Shown one piece after another: positions 46,608 through 58,720 of a stretch of 64,000 nucleotides of DNA. Position 1 is the stretch's first letter; each line of letters begins with the position of its first letter. The notes under the pieces were generated by a model, which made no database searches, had not been told where the DNA came from, and saw nothing but the letters and a program-made list of their open reading frames with translations. This stretch comes from Adiantum capillus-veneris. Taxonomy: Eukaryota > Streptophyta > Polypodiopsida > Polypodiales > Pteridaceae. Made by a program: the position numbers and the translations under genes. The stretch is from assembly GCA_014529385.2 (NCBI GenBank), contig CM043953.1:84826342-84890341 (forward strand), given 5' to 3'.

Positions 46608-47540
46608 GAGGTAATAAAAGGATGGCCTAAACCAAAGAATTTTCATGAGTTAAGAAGCTTTATAGGTATGTGCGCATACTATAGATGCTTCATAGAAAAG
46701 TTCTCACTAATAGAAGGACCATTACATGACCTAACAAAGAAAAACGTTAGGTACACATGGTCTGCCAAAGAAAACAATGCTTTCGAAAAGCTTATCTCTC
46801 AACCTGTGCTTACACTACCGGATCTCTCAAAGCCATTTGAGGTCCAATGTGATGCTTGTGGTGATTGCCTTAGAGCTGTTTTGCTTCAAGATTGGCACGC
46901 CATAGGCTATGAAAGTTGAAGGCTTGACACTGTTGAGCAAGCTCTAGGCATATATGAAAAGAAACTCCTTGCAGTTCTACATGCCTTAGACTCATGGAAG
47001 CACTATTTATTGGGGACTCCTTTCATTCTGCGAACGGATCACCAAAGTCTTAAGTACTTAAGAACGCAGACCAAAATCTCCGACAAAAAAATGAGGTGGG
47101 CAAATTTTCTTTTGCAATTTCATTTTCATATTTCTCACATTGTTGGAAAGCATCATCAAGTAGCCGATGCACTCTCAAGATGGCCGAGAGTGAATGCAGT
47201 TTCCATAGAAACTCACAATGATCTATCTTCTATGATAGATGAGTATGCTATTGATCCCGATTTTAGAGATGTGATTTCAGCCTTTGCACTAGGGAAGAAA
47301 GAGGAACCATTTACTTTACAAGATGGTTATCTTCTCTATGGCAATAGACTATGCGTTACTAGCTCGCTACGTGAGAAAGTAATGTATGAATCTCATGCTC
47401 CTCCTTATGCAGAGCATAGAGGCATTCAGTCTACCCTAAAGGGGATTGAAACATATTTCTATTGGCCTACCATGAAAGCAAACATACAAGAGTATGTTTC
47501 TGTGGTATGCCAAAAGACGAAGTTTGTTAGAGGGTAGCAA
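46608..47540 (+). pseudogene. Gypsy C RT end, RNase H and integrase finger (resumed)
   Basis: VIKGWPKPKNFHELRSFIGM continues the RT cut at 28589; TWSAKENNAFEKLISQPVLT and FEVQCDACGDCLRAVLLQ start the RNase H. The frame stops at 46919. KKLLAVLHALDSWKHYLLGT, FILRTDHQSLKYLRTQTKIS and HHQVADALSRWP complete a single, normal-type RNase H. HRGIQSTLKGIETYFYWPTM and VVCQKTKFVRG belong to the integrase finger, again ending in a stop (47536). Confidence 0.9.
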
Positions 47541-48300
47541 CTTGGATTGCTTCAACCTTTGACAATCCCTAATTCATTATAGGAGAGCATATCCATGAGC
47601 TTTATCTTTGGATTGCCTAAGTCTATCCATGGGAATGCGGGAATATGGACGATAGCAAACAGGTTTAGTAAACAAGCTCATTTTATACTTGTCAAAAATA
47701 TTATCAAAGCCCATCAAATGGCAACCCTCTTTATTTCACAAATCTTCAAGTACCATGGCTTGCCAATGTCCATAGTGTCGATAGAGATCCTAGAATGACC
47801 AGTAACTTCTGGAAGGGTCTCTTTGAGAATTTAGGAACATGGCTAAACTTCTCTTCGGCCTATCACCCGCAAACGAATGGCCAAAGTGAAATAGCTAACC
47901 TACATTTCTCCATCTTAAAAGCCTATGTAACGGAAGTAGATCAAAGATCCCAATGGGAGAAGTACTTACCCTTAGTGGATTATGTATACAATAACATTGT
48001 ACATACTTCAATGCGAAAAGCACCTTTTGAGGTAATAGAGGGAAGATCAAAAAGTCCCTTGCTACATAAGGTACACGGGAAGATCTTCGCTGCTGCAGAT
48101 GAGTATAGCAGAGACCTACAAGAATCTTTCCAAAAGATTAAGGATGCTATCTCTATCTCACAGCAAAGGCAAAAGGCTGCTGCTGTGACAAGCACAAAAG
48201 AGCCCAAGCCTTTAAAGAAAATGATTGGGTCTTACTCAAATTTCCCAAGGCTCGATTAAGGCACACCACGGGCAAGAATCCTACGGGACACGAAAAATAG
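47541..48300 (+). pseudogene. Gypsy C integrase core
   Basis: SMSFIFGLPKSIHGNAGIWT has Ser where the first catalytic Asp (MDF) is expected. A one-base loss at about 47777 shifts the frame inside the SDRDPR motif, which holds the second Asp. SAYHPQTNGQSEIANLHFSI retains the Glu, and WEKYLPLVDYVYNNIVHTSM follows. Dead integrase with a lost triad residue and frameshift. Confidence 0.88.
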
Positions 48301-48675
48301 TATGCTAAGTTAGCCAAGAGGTATTATGGTCCCTTCCAAATTCTTAGGCCAATCAATGAGATGGCCTATCAACTCAAGCTTCCCAACCATTGGATCATAC
48401 ACAATGATTTCCATGTGAGCCTACAACCTTACAAAGGAGAGCCACCTCAAAAACCAGCTATTGAAGACCCACCGGAGATCGAGGACCAAGAAGACGTGCT
48501 GCAGACCGAGTCCATTCTTGGACATGAAGACAAGGTACTAAGAGGAGGTAAGACTATCCGGAAATATCTTATTAAGTTTAAGAATTATCCTTCTGAAGAT
48601 GCTAGATGGATGCAAGGCATACAATTAAAGGATAACCTAAACCTTGTCAATGCTTACAATGCTTCCCAAGAGTAA
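48301..48675 (+). pseudogene. Gypsy C integrase end with chromodomain
   Basis: YQLKLPNHWIIHNDFHVSLQ is the usual GPY/F-proximal end. The final 50 residues (ESILGHEDKVLRGGKTIRKY, LIKFKNYPSEDARWM) form a chromodomain, which marks C as a chromovirus and directs integration to certain chromatin marks in relatives. The aromatic cage is altered (Trp to Phe in the usual KWxxY). Confidence 0.85.
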
Positions 48676-49028
48676 GCAAATGTACAAATGTTAAAAATGA
48701 ACAAAATTTCTATCTTATAAGACTCTCTTTTTCTTTATTGTGCACAAAAATGAAGTAGTATGCATGCTTAGATCAGGTTTGCGGAGACGATGTCTCCCGA
48801 ACACCAAGTAGAGCTTGTCACTCTACTATGAAAGATGATAGGACTAATGGGCAGACATGCTTGCGGCAGCCTCAGGCTCTCATACGTCAAATGGACTAGT
48901 CATCCATTGTGGAATGATGTCATAGGGTAACATAGGGATCCTCTACCCACTAAGAAAAGGACTAATGAATATGCTTTATCTTCTCTACCCCATAGTCGAG
49001 GACAACTATGATTTCAAGAGAGAGGTAA
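48676..49028 (+). other. Gypsy C 3' untranslated part and polypurine tract
   Basis: Non-coding up to the purine-rich 'caagagagaggtaa' (49015-49028), which directly precedes the 3' LTR. Confidence 0.7.
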
Positions 49029-49435
49029 TGTCATAATAATCAACATCTAATTCTCCTAAATGTTTTTCTCATGTTAAAGTGATCATTTAATATGGGGAAG
49101 TGCCAGGGGAGAAAAAGCTAGAATATTGGTTAAGCTAGCAGACCGGCCACAATAGGGATTCGAAGGAGGGAAAATAGGGATCCAAAGGTGGGAGGGCATC
49201 TGTAAAAGAGTCATGTGCAACAATGGGCTTAAAAGACCTAAGGTTCATCCCATTAAGACTTCCAAAATGCTAAGGTTCCAAAATTTAAAGGTTGTGTCCA
49301 AAGGTCAAACATTGGGGGAATTGGATGCTTTGTGTGTGTCCCAAAAGTCTTTGGCAATCCCTACATAGGAGGGGGCGAGCCTTGCAAGAAGGGGATGAGA
49401 GAGAAACTCACACACACACACACACACGCGCGCGT

Positions 49436-49479
<44 letters not shown>

Positions 49480-50673
49480 GCTCCCTTTACACAAAGGGAA
49501 TGAGGGACACATGTCAGCTCCCTAACCTAGATGCCCACAAGGTGTACTCAATTCCTATTGGATGGACTTGGAGGTGGACCAATGAAAATTATACTAGAGT
49601 AAATCTAGTTTAATTAATTTAAAAACACATAATAAAAGAACCAATAAGAACTAAGCTCTCTAGAAGACTACTGGACAGTCTCCCAAGGGAACCAATGAGC
49701 ATTCAACAGCCCAATGGCTTGCATGATTCCTATTGGCCAAGAGGCAAAGGGATCCAATGAGAGTTTAGTTGAATTATTAAATTACCTAAAGCTCTCACAA
49801 AAGGGGAAAGGGGGACACATGTTAGAAGGCTATCCCTTATGCTGCTTAATTGTCATTGGCTAAGCCTGGGGAGGTCCAATAAGATGCTAGTATGAGTAAT
49901 TGGCAAGGGGGGTTGACCAAGAAAGAGAGGGGGGTGATTTTTGCAAGGCATTATTGACACACACACACTCACACTAGCTCATGTGTGAAGTAAACAAGAC
50001 TCTCTCTCCTTCTCAAGCTTTAATGGAAAGCTTATCACCTACTCCAAGCTTGTGAGAAAGGAGGCCTACACCAACAAATCTTGGCTTTGTGATGCAAATC
50101 CAACCAAGAGACAAGCTTCAATGCATGCTCATCTCCGCTACCATGCTAATTAATAAGCTAAGCTATGCTAATATGAGTGATTATATGAGGAGATGTACAT
50201 CTTTCTCGTAAGAATACTCCTTCTTCCTCTCAATCTACTCTCATACCTTGCCAGCTCTCACCATCTTCGAAGGTGTGTGAGGTCTTGGGTCTGAGACCAT
50301 GAGGGAATTGATGTTGTGTTTGATAAGTGTTTTGCTTAGTGCATGAAGTTTCCATCTTCATTGCACTAGCTAATATTGAAGGAACACAAGAAATTGTATT
50401 GTGAAATGTCTCTCTTGATGGGAGAAACCATAATATAAAGCCTTGGAGGGGGGACCAACTCCATGCAAATCGGGTCCTCAACTGTTGTCAATTGCTTAAT
50501 TTCTCTCTCTTTTGAAGTATTGTTCATGCTATCTAACTAGGTGTTATGCTTTTTGTTGCTCTCTCCACCCAAGCACTCTTGTTATTATCATTAGGAATCC
50601 ATCCTAATGAAATTCTCACTGTGTTCATGCTATTTTCCGCTACATACAAGTTACTAGGCCATTAAATGTTATA
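49029..50673 (+). repeat. Gypsy C 3' LTR (1645 bp)
   Basis: TGTCATAATAATCAACATC to ATGTTATA, then GTTAT. Has (CA)n with a CGCG interruption at about 49408-49478. Confidence 0.9.
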
Positions 50674-50678
50674 GTTAT

Positions 50679-51699
50679 TTTGAAGTTTTCAAAACATTTA
50701 AGGCAATCATGGTTTGCGTTCAATTATAGCAAGGCTGTAAGTGTATTGGGATGTTCATCATGTATAGGTGTTTGTATCAATTGATACACAATTGTAACAG
50801 TAGGGTTGTGAATTGATTATGAAGCATCTTCTCCAGATGGGGGAAGAGTCAAACATAGTGGTCAAATTTAAGGGTGGTCTCATGTTCTTCGGGTGATCTC
50901 ATGTTCTTCCCAAAATGTATATATTGATAGCCGTTTTTCGGCTCTTTGTAATTGCCACAGTGAGTTACCTCACCCTACCAAAATCACCCAAACACTGTGG
51001 CTATCCCTACCATTTCACTGTACATAGGCGTGCGTGAGTCACGGGACTTTTCCCATATCTTCTTAAAAAACCCTCAATTAGCTAGTCATTGGGCTAGTTG
51101 AGCCAAAAAAATAAAAATAAATAAAAAATATAAGTACATTATGGCCCATGCGTATGTAAATATTTCTTTGTATAGAGGGCCTAAATAAAAGATTTTTTTA
51201 TAATTATTTTGGTATTTATTTAAATATTTCTACCTAGGTGTGTGTTATTTATGCTCTGTACATTACCACAATTTTTCTTACCATTTTTCATACTCTTTAT
51301 TCCATATAGAAATATTTTCATGTAAGCTTCTCTTATATTTGGTGTAACTCCACCCCAACAAAAATCCAAAAAAAACTAGTTTTATTTATGTGTATATTTT
51401 TTCACTATTGTGATTTTTCCCTTCCTACATCTATTTTGTTTTTTTTCTAAAAAATTAGAACACCAAAAATATTTATCTTTTTATGGTAGCCTCATAATGA
51501 GAGAGATTTCTTTTGACCCCTTTATATTTTTTTCACTTATATTATTTATATTTGACATGTACATATTTTTTAGACCCCTCAATATTTGATTTTCTTAGTT
51601 GTACTATTCACTTATATCATAATCTCAATGATATCTTCAATTATAGACCTACCAAATAAGGTCAAGGGTAGGTGGCATGCATACATGCACTATGGAGGG
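50679..51699. other. Unassigned AT-rich DNA
   Basis: Continues the DNA cut at 23737. No gene or element recognised. Confidence 0.6.
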
Positions 51700-53300
51700 C
51701 TCACTCTTGGAGGTATTCAAAAGAATCATCCAAAGAAGGACCCCACTAGGACCTTGTGCAGTGGAAAAAAACGGTCGGTTTTGCTGAATTTTTAAAGTTC
51801 ACTTGCTCTTTGAATTTGAAAAGGTGATACAAACAAAAGTTGTAGCTCGTGGACTGAACTTTTGCCTCAAAGTTTTTCATATTTTTTTGAGCTACGAGCT
51901 GTGAGCTATGATTTTATTAGTGGACCCCAGTTTTCCCATGCTATGCAGCCACACTCTCTCTTCCACTTTATCATTTTCCTCTTTCACACACACTTCTCCA
52001 CTCATCATCCCCACCTCTCTCACCACTCCTCTCTGCACCCTACTCACCTTCTCCTCAACCTTGAAGAATAAGAGAAACCATGGTGAACTCATACCTCCCA
52101 CACACAATTCCATTCCAAAATTGACCACCTAGTCTCATTTTTCCTCCTCCAAATTACCCATATCTATCAAAAAAACCACAAAATTCAGCCTCTTCTTTTA
52201 AAAGACAGCATCATGGTGGTTGATTCCTCAGCTTCAATTACCTTGTCTCTCAAGGAAGGTCAAGAGTGGAGAAAAAATGTACCGTCAAAGCTAGTGGACC
52301 GTCAACAAGCGTCAAAATTGGCCCTACTCAAGACACTTGGAGCATCAACCTTGTAAGAAATCCACCTTTTCTTACCTCTTAAGAGTTTTTCTTCCTTATT
52401 TGTATCCTACATGGATACTCCCATTGTAAATATCCAATTCCATTTGTAAATTAATACTAACTCTACTAACACTAACCCACTATGAAAAGTCCTATCACCT
52501 CCATTTCTCTCCTCTCTCTTTCCCCACCAACTTCTTGATAATTCCAAGCAAAAGAAATTAGATAAATTGCTGAAAATCTAACCCAACCATGGTTAGAGGA
52601 GTAACCCTAGCCTTCAAAATTGCTATAAAAGGAGGGTGTAGCTAGCACAAAAGGGGGAGCCATAAGCAAGAGCACTATGCTATAGCTTGAGAAGCCAAGC
52701 TCAACCTCTCTAGAAGGAGCTCTTGAGTGGAAGCTCATTGTCTTATGCTGTGCATGTGTTGTAATAGGGGATTAGCAAGGGAACTCTATGCCATTGTAAG
52801 AGAGAGAGTGATCATTCAATTGAGAGTAGGAAATCTATCATTTCTCTTACTAGTGTAAGCCCAACATTTGCTGAATCAAGGAGGGTGGATTTGGACTAAG
52901 CTTGGATACTTTGTCTCCCTTCCAACGTGAAGTAATGGACAACAATGATGCGTAAGTGTCTTGGTGTTTTTTGTTAAGTTCTTGATAGCTTGTCTCTGGT
53001 GTTGTCATCAATCTAGCCATAAATCCCACATACTGTAAGAGGGCGACAGGATGGAGAGGACTCCCCTGGCCTTAAGACAGTGATTGGGGTGGCTTTTCTT
53101 GTGATGTGTTGTGGTGAAATTTACGCAAGCTATGTTGAACAAATACTAATCTCACTTTGATTTGTCATGACAGATTTGTAAGAAGGTATTAATGCAACAA
53201 GCACCCCCTCCCCCTTTCTCTTTCTTTCTTAAATATATAGTTGTGTTTGCTTGATCATTGCCGATACGTTTCAAAGCAGCCCAAGCACTATCTCTCTCCC

Positions 53301-53352
<52 letters not shown>

Positions 53353-53550
53353 GTGTTTTAGTGTGTGAGAGTGTTCCATTGGTGTTAGGGTTAGTGTAAA
53401 TTCCTTGCTTGTTTGTGGGTTGCTCTAACGATTCTCCTCTTTTGCGTCCTAGTTCGCTCTTAAACTAGGTGGTGCCCCTTGTGTAGTTGGGATTTGGCGT
53501 GGGTTTGCTGTTTTGGTTTGTGTTGTGTTGTGCCCCAGCCCCATTGAGCA
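51700..53550 (+). repeat. LTR-like sequence related to Gypsy A and B LTRs (solo or orphan LTR)
   Basis: The module AAAAGTTGTAGCTCGTGGAC...GTGGACCCCAGTTTTCC (51836-51937), a TATA box, a (CT)n tract (53307-53349) and the ending 'taaactaggtggtgcccc' (about 53462-53480) occur in the same order and similar spacing as in the A LTR. A weak primer-site-like 'ttgtgccccagcccca' follows at about 53529. No gag or pol follows. The left end is not resolved; it may start before 51700. Confidence 0.5.
52623..52631 (+). promoter_or_regulatory. TATA box in the orphan LTR
   Basis: CTATAAAAG followed by 'gagggtg', at a position equivalent to the A-LTR TATA box. Confidence 0.4.
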
Positions 53551-55555
53551 GCATGGGAGCCTTGAAGGGTGTCTAGAGGTTGCTCTTCTTGTTGCCCGCC
53601 CCGGACCGCCTCAATATGATATATTGAATGACACGAGAGATCTCCAAGAGGTTAGGTACATCATACAAAAAATTGAGTTCGACAAGTTTTTGGACCATTT
53701 TCGGTGAATAGCCGTCATGCACCATCTTATTAAGCAAGAAGTAGATGGTCTAAAGTAGGTCATCCACTCTTGGGTCACAAGGGAGTAGATTACTCAAAGG
53801 TGATTCTTAGAGACAAGCCAGTGTGGAGGACAACAATCTTCAATTGCCACCTCAAGTAGTGGGGGAGTGTGAGCAAGATAACTTTTTGGATATAATTCTT
53901 GTGAAGGTCAGATTGTTTGAAACGAACCACAAAGTGCCAAAAACTCTATTTCAATTGCTTGGGACCACACCACTGAAAGCATTTTCTATAGGATAGTTAT
54001 AGTAATGGTCAAACATGAGTTCAATTGCAGGCATTCTCTTGTTTTAAAAACCAAAGAAAAACTAGTATGACTAACTTCTTTTTGGTGTTATAATTTTTTA
54101 TCCTTTTTTCATGGGAGATATGATTGTTTTACGATCCATTTGTGAACATAATTCCACCTTGAGAGGATCTGCTACTTGGACTGATCCAATTGTGAATACA
54201 TTCCAATTTGCGAGGATCTCATGTTTAGTCTATAGCTCACTGATTGTGACTATAGGAGTGGTATTTTCATGGGTATGACCTAGCTAATTCCAAACCACTC
54301 CATGATATTGATGGGCATTGATTCACCTTCACACAATTGTACTTTCAAGGAGACAAGTTTAAACTGTGTCAAGGGCAGGGAGGTGCACTATGTAATCATG
54401 TTAACATGTACCACGTTAATTCAACATGAGGGGTTTTAAACTACAAAAATTCTTAGCAATTTAACAAACATACATTAGAATAACAGGTTTTTATGTTCCA
54501 TTTTGGAAAAAATCCTAAAATAAGGGGATATTTTATAATTCAAACATGTTAAAAAAGTGGTTTTTTAATCACTCCATAAATGCATGTTATATATGGGATA
54601 CTTAATAATGAACCCACCAAGGCCAAGGAATAGTAGATAAGTCCAACTTACAAGTTGCTTACACTCACTATTGGTGACACAAATCTAACCATGGGTTTTG
54701 GATTGCCAAGGAAACACCCAAGGTTATCAATTAGATATTGAGTTATTCTTACTAATCTCTCATTTATTGTTTTACATGTCAAAAAAATACCGGGGCTTTT
54801 GAGGCTGAAATTTGGGATAATGTACCTTTCAGGTTTAGAAAGTGCACTTGACTTTGGGTAAGTGTAAGCTATTTTCCACCTCCTAGTAAGCATATGGTTT
54901 GGTTTAGTTTTATTTTAAAAATGGTTTTGATTTCCAAATGGGATGCATATGCTAGAATTCTTTCATTCTTTTAGCTTTTAGACTCATGACAAGGTCATGT
55001 AGGAGCAAAGAATTTTGGGATAGTAGTGTACCAGATACATTTCGACACCCTGCAATTATGGACCTATATGGTAGGGTTTCATTTGGCACATGTTGATGGT
55101 CACAAGGTATGCAACATGGTCAAGGAACTCATGGAGTTTTGTCTAGCCAGCATGGAATAAGGTTTATGAGGGTCCCTCTCACTCATGTCATCTGGATATC
55201 TCCACACACAAGTACATCTTGTACTTGATGGATGTCATTTTCCTAGACATCATTATATGAAAAATATTTCACATGTGAATAATATGAGTCCCTAGGAATG
55301 AAACTAGTGCCTGTTATTCTAAGCATGTGTCATGACAGAGTCCCTCGGTGCTGGTCAGATCTGTCTATTAGACCATTTTGAGCACGTCGTATCAGATATA
55401 GTTTCAGTGGCCAATTTTTTTCTGACACACCTAGTAAGACATGTGAAGGTTCCAAGCACTATTGAACAACATTCATAGTTGTTTATGCATATAACAAGGC
55501 TATGTATTGTTAATGAAAATGTTTCATTTTTTGTACCTAGATGTGATCTATGTTT
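53551..55555. other. Unassigned DNA
   Basis: No domain in any frame. The first ~150 bases may be leader of the orphan Gypsy. Confidence 0.5.
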
Positions 55556-55850
55556 CACATTTTATTATGGTTTGAACGTATTAGCAAGACCTTAAAGTGA
55601 TTGCGGTGGGCAATATTTAGTTTCTTTCATAGAGTTATTTACCTCATGTTCCATGTGTGTTATGAGTATAATATCCACCATAAGCATTGGAAACTATATT
55701 CATGGCAATGTAGGTTTGAATCAGTTTTGCTATGTGCATGCACACTAGGTGTTATGGGCCCTAGTGTTTAACAAAGGAAGATTGGGAGCGGCATGCATCC
55801 TAATGAAACTGATAGCTTATGAATCATTTTTCATGTACTTAATAAATTTT
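55556..55850. repeat. Diverged direct repeat, left copy
   Basis: Matches 57858-58140 (for example 'gcatgcacactag.tgttatgggccctagt.ttta', 'gcttatgaa.cattt'). Nature unknown; 'TGTTATGGGCC' is a common LTR start. Confidence 0.65.
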
Positions 55851-56260
55851 TGGTATCACTGCCTTGAGGCATGCTTTAAGCCATACAATGCCTTGCATAA
55901 TCTACACATTGGTTTTGCCCTTGTAAGCTTTTCTTGTTCAACTTTAAATCCCCTTGGTTGTTTCATGTGGACAACATCTTCTAGATCTTCGTGAAGGAAA
56001 GCTATCTTCACATCCATCTAGAAAAGTTTCATGTCCTAAGTGGCGGCTAGTCCAAGCACTACGTGCAATGTAGTCATCTTGGCTATGGGAGAGAAAATCT
56101 CACCAATGTTCATACCTTTTTTTGATTGAATCCCTTAGCAACCAAATAGCCTTATACTTAGGTTCGAGATCTCTTGTTGTGTATTTCTTCTTAATTATAC
56201 TTCCATTGTGTTGCATGTTGCCACTTTATGCTATCTTCCATTTGAATAGCCTCTTGGTGG
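55851..56260 (-). pseudogene. Copia D reverse transcriptase fragment
   Basis: On the minus strand: EIFSPIAKMTTLHVVLGLAA, MDVKIAFLHEDLEDVVHMKQ (first catalytic Asp) and LCKALYGLKHASRQWYQKF, the first half of a Copia RT (RVT_2). Stops interrupt it, and the Asp-pair half is missing because the direct repeat at 55556-55850 replaces it. Confidence 0.8.
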
Positions 56261-56446
56261 TAGGTAGGGTCTCTGCAGTTAGTGATGATGAAAAATAGAT
56301 TGACCACGCCTAAAAATACTTAGAGGCACAAGAGGCTTGCATGGATTTACTCACTTGCTGATTATTGAACTCTGCTCTCTCTAGAGCATTACTAGTGGTA
56401 GGAACGTCACTAGTAGACTAAGCTATTTGTTTAATCTCACTTGAGG

Positions 56447-56842
56447 CTACATCCTCGAATGTAACCTTGCATACTCAACCTCTTTTATATGCATATTTGA
56501 CTCATTAAAGATAACTTGTGAGCTTTGAATGAATTTTTTAGATTCTGAGTACCGAAGATGATAGCCCATCTCTCCATATGCACCATATCTAATGGACATG
56601 CATTTGTGTGATTTAGGATCTAGCTTCTTCCGTAGCTCTTTAGGGACATGTGAGAATGCCTTACATCCAAAATACACACAATCTTTCATAGTTTTCTTCT
56701 TGCTAGTCCACATCTCCTATGGGATCTTATAGTTCAATGACGTACTAGGCAACAAATGATAATGTAAACTCTTGTCATAAGAGTCTCCCCAAAACTTTGG
56801 AGGTAAGTTTTCCATAGACAACATGGTTGTGAACCTTTCTTA
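56447..56842 (-). pseudogene. Copia D integrase C-terminal fragment
   Basis: FGCKAFSHVPKELRKKLDPK, HKCMSIRYGAYGEMGYHLRY and SKKFIQSSQVIFNES match the end of Copia integrases. Upstream, LPPKFWGDSYDKSLHYHL matches the FWAEA-type helix. A stop lies before MWTSKKK. Confidence 0.82.
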
Positions 56843-56984
56843 TGTGAAACCGAGGGAGTGGAGCATGCTCATCACCACCCAGCCATGCTCTACATAGGCC
56901 CTTGTCCTACTAAACATAGGGACCCCCTTGATTGCATGTCCATCCTGGCCATTGGCCTTGCCCGGTCCTACCCTTGGCATGACA
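56843..56984 (-). repeat. Family-L LTR (142 bp), 3' type
   Basis: Minus strand TGTCATGCCAAGGG to GGTTTCACA, preceded on that strand by AGGGGGTAGTAA (polypurine tract). Inverted relative to its near-identical partner at 57443-57584, same length. Confidence 0.75.
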
Positions 56985-57442
56985 TTACTACCCCCTTGGA
57001 GAAGCGTTTTCTTCCTCAAAAACAAGAGTGGTGATACACTAATGTTTTCCACAGTGGTATCCATCATAGAACCAACGATTCACTGGATCAAAACACAGGT
57101 CGGTAGGAGGTTCAATGAAACCAAGAGTAACATCTTGATTTTGCACATTGTTGTCCATTTGCAACCGTCTTGTGTTACCGACTCCTATCCAACATAGTTT
57201 GTAGAGTCCATTTGGAACGCATACAAGCATGACCTATTGAAGAGGAAAGAATTCTTTTTTGCTACATTCCTTGCAATGGTAGAGAACTAAGTTAAAGAAT
57301 TTGCCCAATGACGATGGGGAAGAGTATGTCTCCACTAAGTTCAAGAATTGTGTAGCAAAAGAGGCATTAGATGGTAGTTTACTATGCCGTACACACCTTC
57401 TCATAATGACATTGCTAAGCATATAAATAGGACAATCTAAGA
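56985..57442 (-). other. Family-L internal 3' region and spacer between inverted LTRs
   Basis: 56985-57230 contains the conserved 'ggaaaacattagtgtatcaccactc' block and matches 60084-60300. The remainder is unassigned. Confidence 0.5.
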
Positions 57443-57584
57443 TGTCATGCCAAGGGTAGGGCTGGGCAGGGCCAAGGGCCAGGATGGACATGCAATCAAG
57501 GGGGTCCCTATGTTTAGTAGGCCAAGGGCCTATATAGGGCATGGTTGGGTGGTGATGAGCATGCTCCAATCCCTCGGTTTCACA
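57443..57584 (+). repeat. Family-L LTR (142 bp), 5' type with primer site
   Basis: TGTCATGCCAAGGG to GGTTTCACA, followed by TTGGTATAAGAGCTC (diverged initiator-Met primer site), ATGGAGGAGGGG and (CT)n at 57653-57692, the same leader order as at 8862 and 22449. Confidence 0.75.
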
Positions 57585-57650
57585 TTGGTATAAGAGCTCA
57601 CGGGAGCGGTGAGCTATGGAGGAGGGGAAAAGTAGGCATGGATCTTATCC

Positions 57651-57652
<2 letters not shown>

Positions 57653-57692
<40 letters not shown>
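57653..57692. repeat. (CT)n microsatellite in family-L leader
   Basis: About 20 CT units, 58 bp after the primer site. Confidence 0.95.
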
Positions 57693-57695
<3 letters not shown>

Positions 57696-57857
57696 TTATG
57701 GATCGAGGGGTAGGGCTGCGTACTGAAAAGGCCATGAAAAGCATGCACCACCATGCAAAGGGCGTGGAAATTCCGTTGAGGAAGGGGAAACGAGGAGGTT
57801 GTGTGCAAGCACCCTTGCAAGAAGGGCCAATAGGGACATGCCCGCGAGTACCGCCCC

Positions 57858-58140
57858 TTCTATTATGGTTCAAACATTTCAGCTAGTCTTGCAAATGATT
57901 GCAACAGGAAGTATTTAAGTTTCTTTTCAAAACTCTTTACACTACTTTTTAAGGTGTGCTAGGAGCCTTACATTCGCCATAATTATTGGCAAGTATGGTC
58001 ATGGATATGCAGGTTCGGATTTGTTTTTGCTAAATGCATGCACACTAGATGTTATGGGCCCTAGTATTTAGCGAAGTCTGATTTGGATTGGCATGCATAT
58101 TCATCACATTAATTGCTTATGAAGCATTTTACAATTTATG
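57858..58140. repeat. Diverged direct repeat, right copy
   Basis: Counterpart of 55556-55850; starts just where the family-L leader similarity ends. Confidence 0.65.
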
Positions 58141-58289
58141 TGCAGTAACTCTATGAGATTACTTTTGGATCTATTAATCACCAATAGAGGTCATGGATTG
58201 GTTTGGGTGCTTGTGGATCTTTCAAGATAATCAAGATGATTATGCATGTCATTGTTGATTCCTCAACAATATTTTGATCCCCATCTACC

Positions 58290-58720
58290 AGTCATTTTTA
58301 AAGATTGTTTGTGAACCGTGGGGAAACACACCTCAATACTATTAGTTATCCAAAGGGGATAGGAAGATTACAAGAGTAATCCACACCTTCTTAGTAGACT
58401 CATCTATGAATGTTAGGAAATATAATGCCCCCCCTAGATATGTATGTGAAATATGCCCTCACATATCAATATGTATCGAGTCTAGAGGATTTCTACCTTT
58501 GTATTCAAAGACAAATTGGTAACCCTAGTCTGTTTTCCATAAATATAATGCTCACACAAACTAAAATCAGAATAGTTTAAGACAGGTAAGTAGCCCAAAC
58601 ACTAAAGTTGTTTCATTCCTTTCTGACTCATATGACCAAGCTGCCCATGCCACAACTCATTAGAAGACAGCTTGGCAACATAAATGGAAGAGTACAATGA
58701 GCCAGACCTTTAGCCTTTAA
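58290..58720 (-). pseudogene. Copia D GAG-pre-integrase and start of integrase
   Basis: LSSNELWHGQLGHMSQKGMK (the WHxRLGH motif), SLCEHYIYGKQTRV (zinc-binding Cys/His) and YFLTFIDESTKKVW (integrase core around the first Asp). Several stops. Confidence 0.78.

Larger units (their letters stand above)
23743..50673 (+). mobile_element. Gypsy C: outermost chromovirus, decayed and split by B
   Basis: LTRs at 23743-25344 and 49029-50673 (about 1.6 kb each), primer site, gag, protease, RT, RNase H, integrase and chromodomain in that order, polypurine tract, and a perfect 5 bp target duplication GTTAT (23738-23742 and 50674-50678). The RT is interrupted at 28589 and resumes at 46608 by insertion of Gypsy B. 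LTRs end in TATA rather than CA. Without inserts it would be about 8.9 kb. Many stops and frameshifts make it inactive. Confidence 0.92.

Noticed and set aside
23743-50673. Reading the nest as a cluster of host genes or a new integrase/RT system
   Set aside because: All pol domains are explained by three LTR elements with LTR pairs, primer sites and target duplications; only the leader frames remain unexplained.
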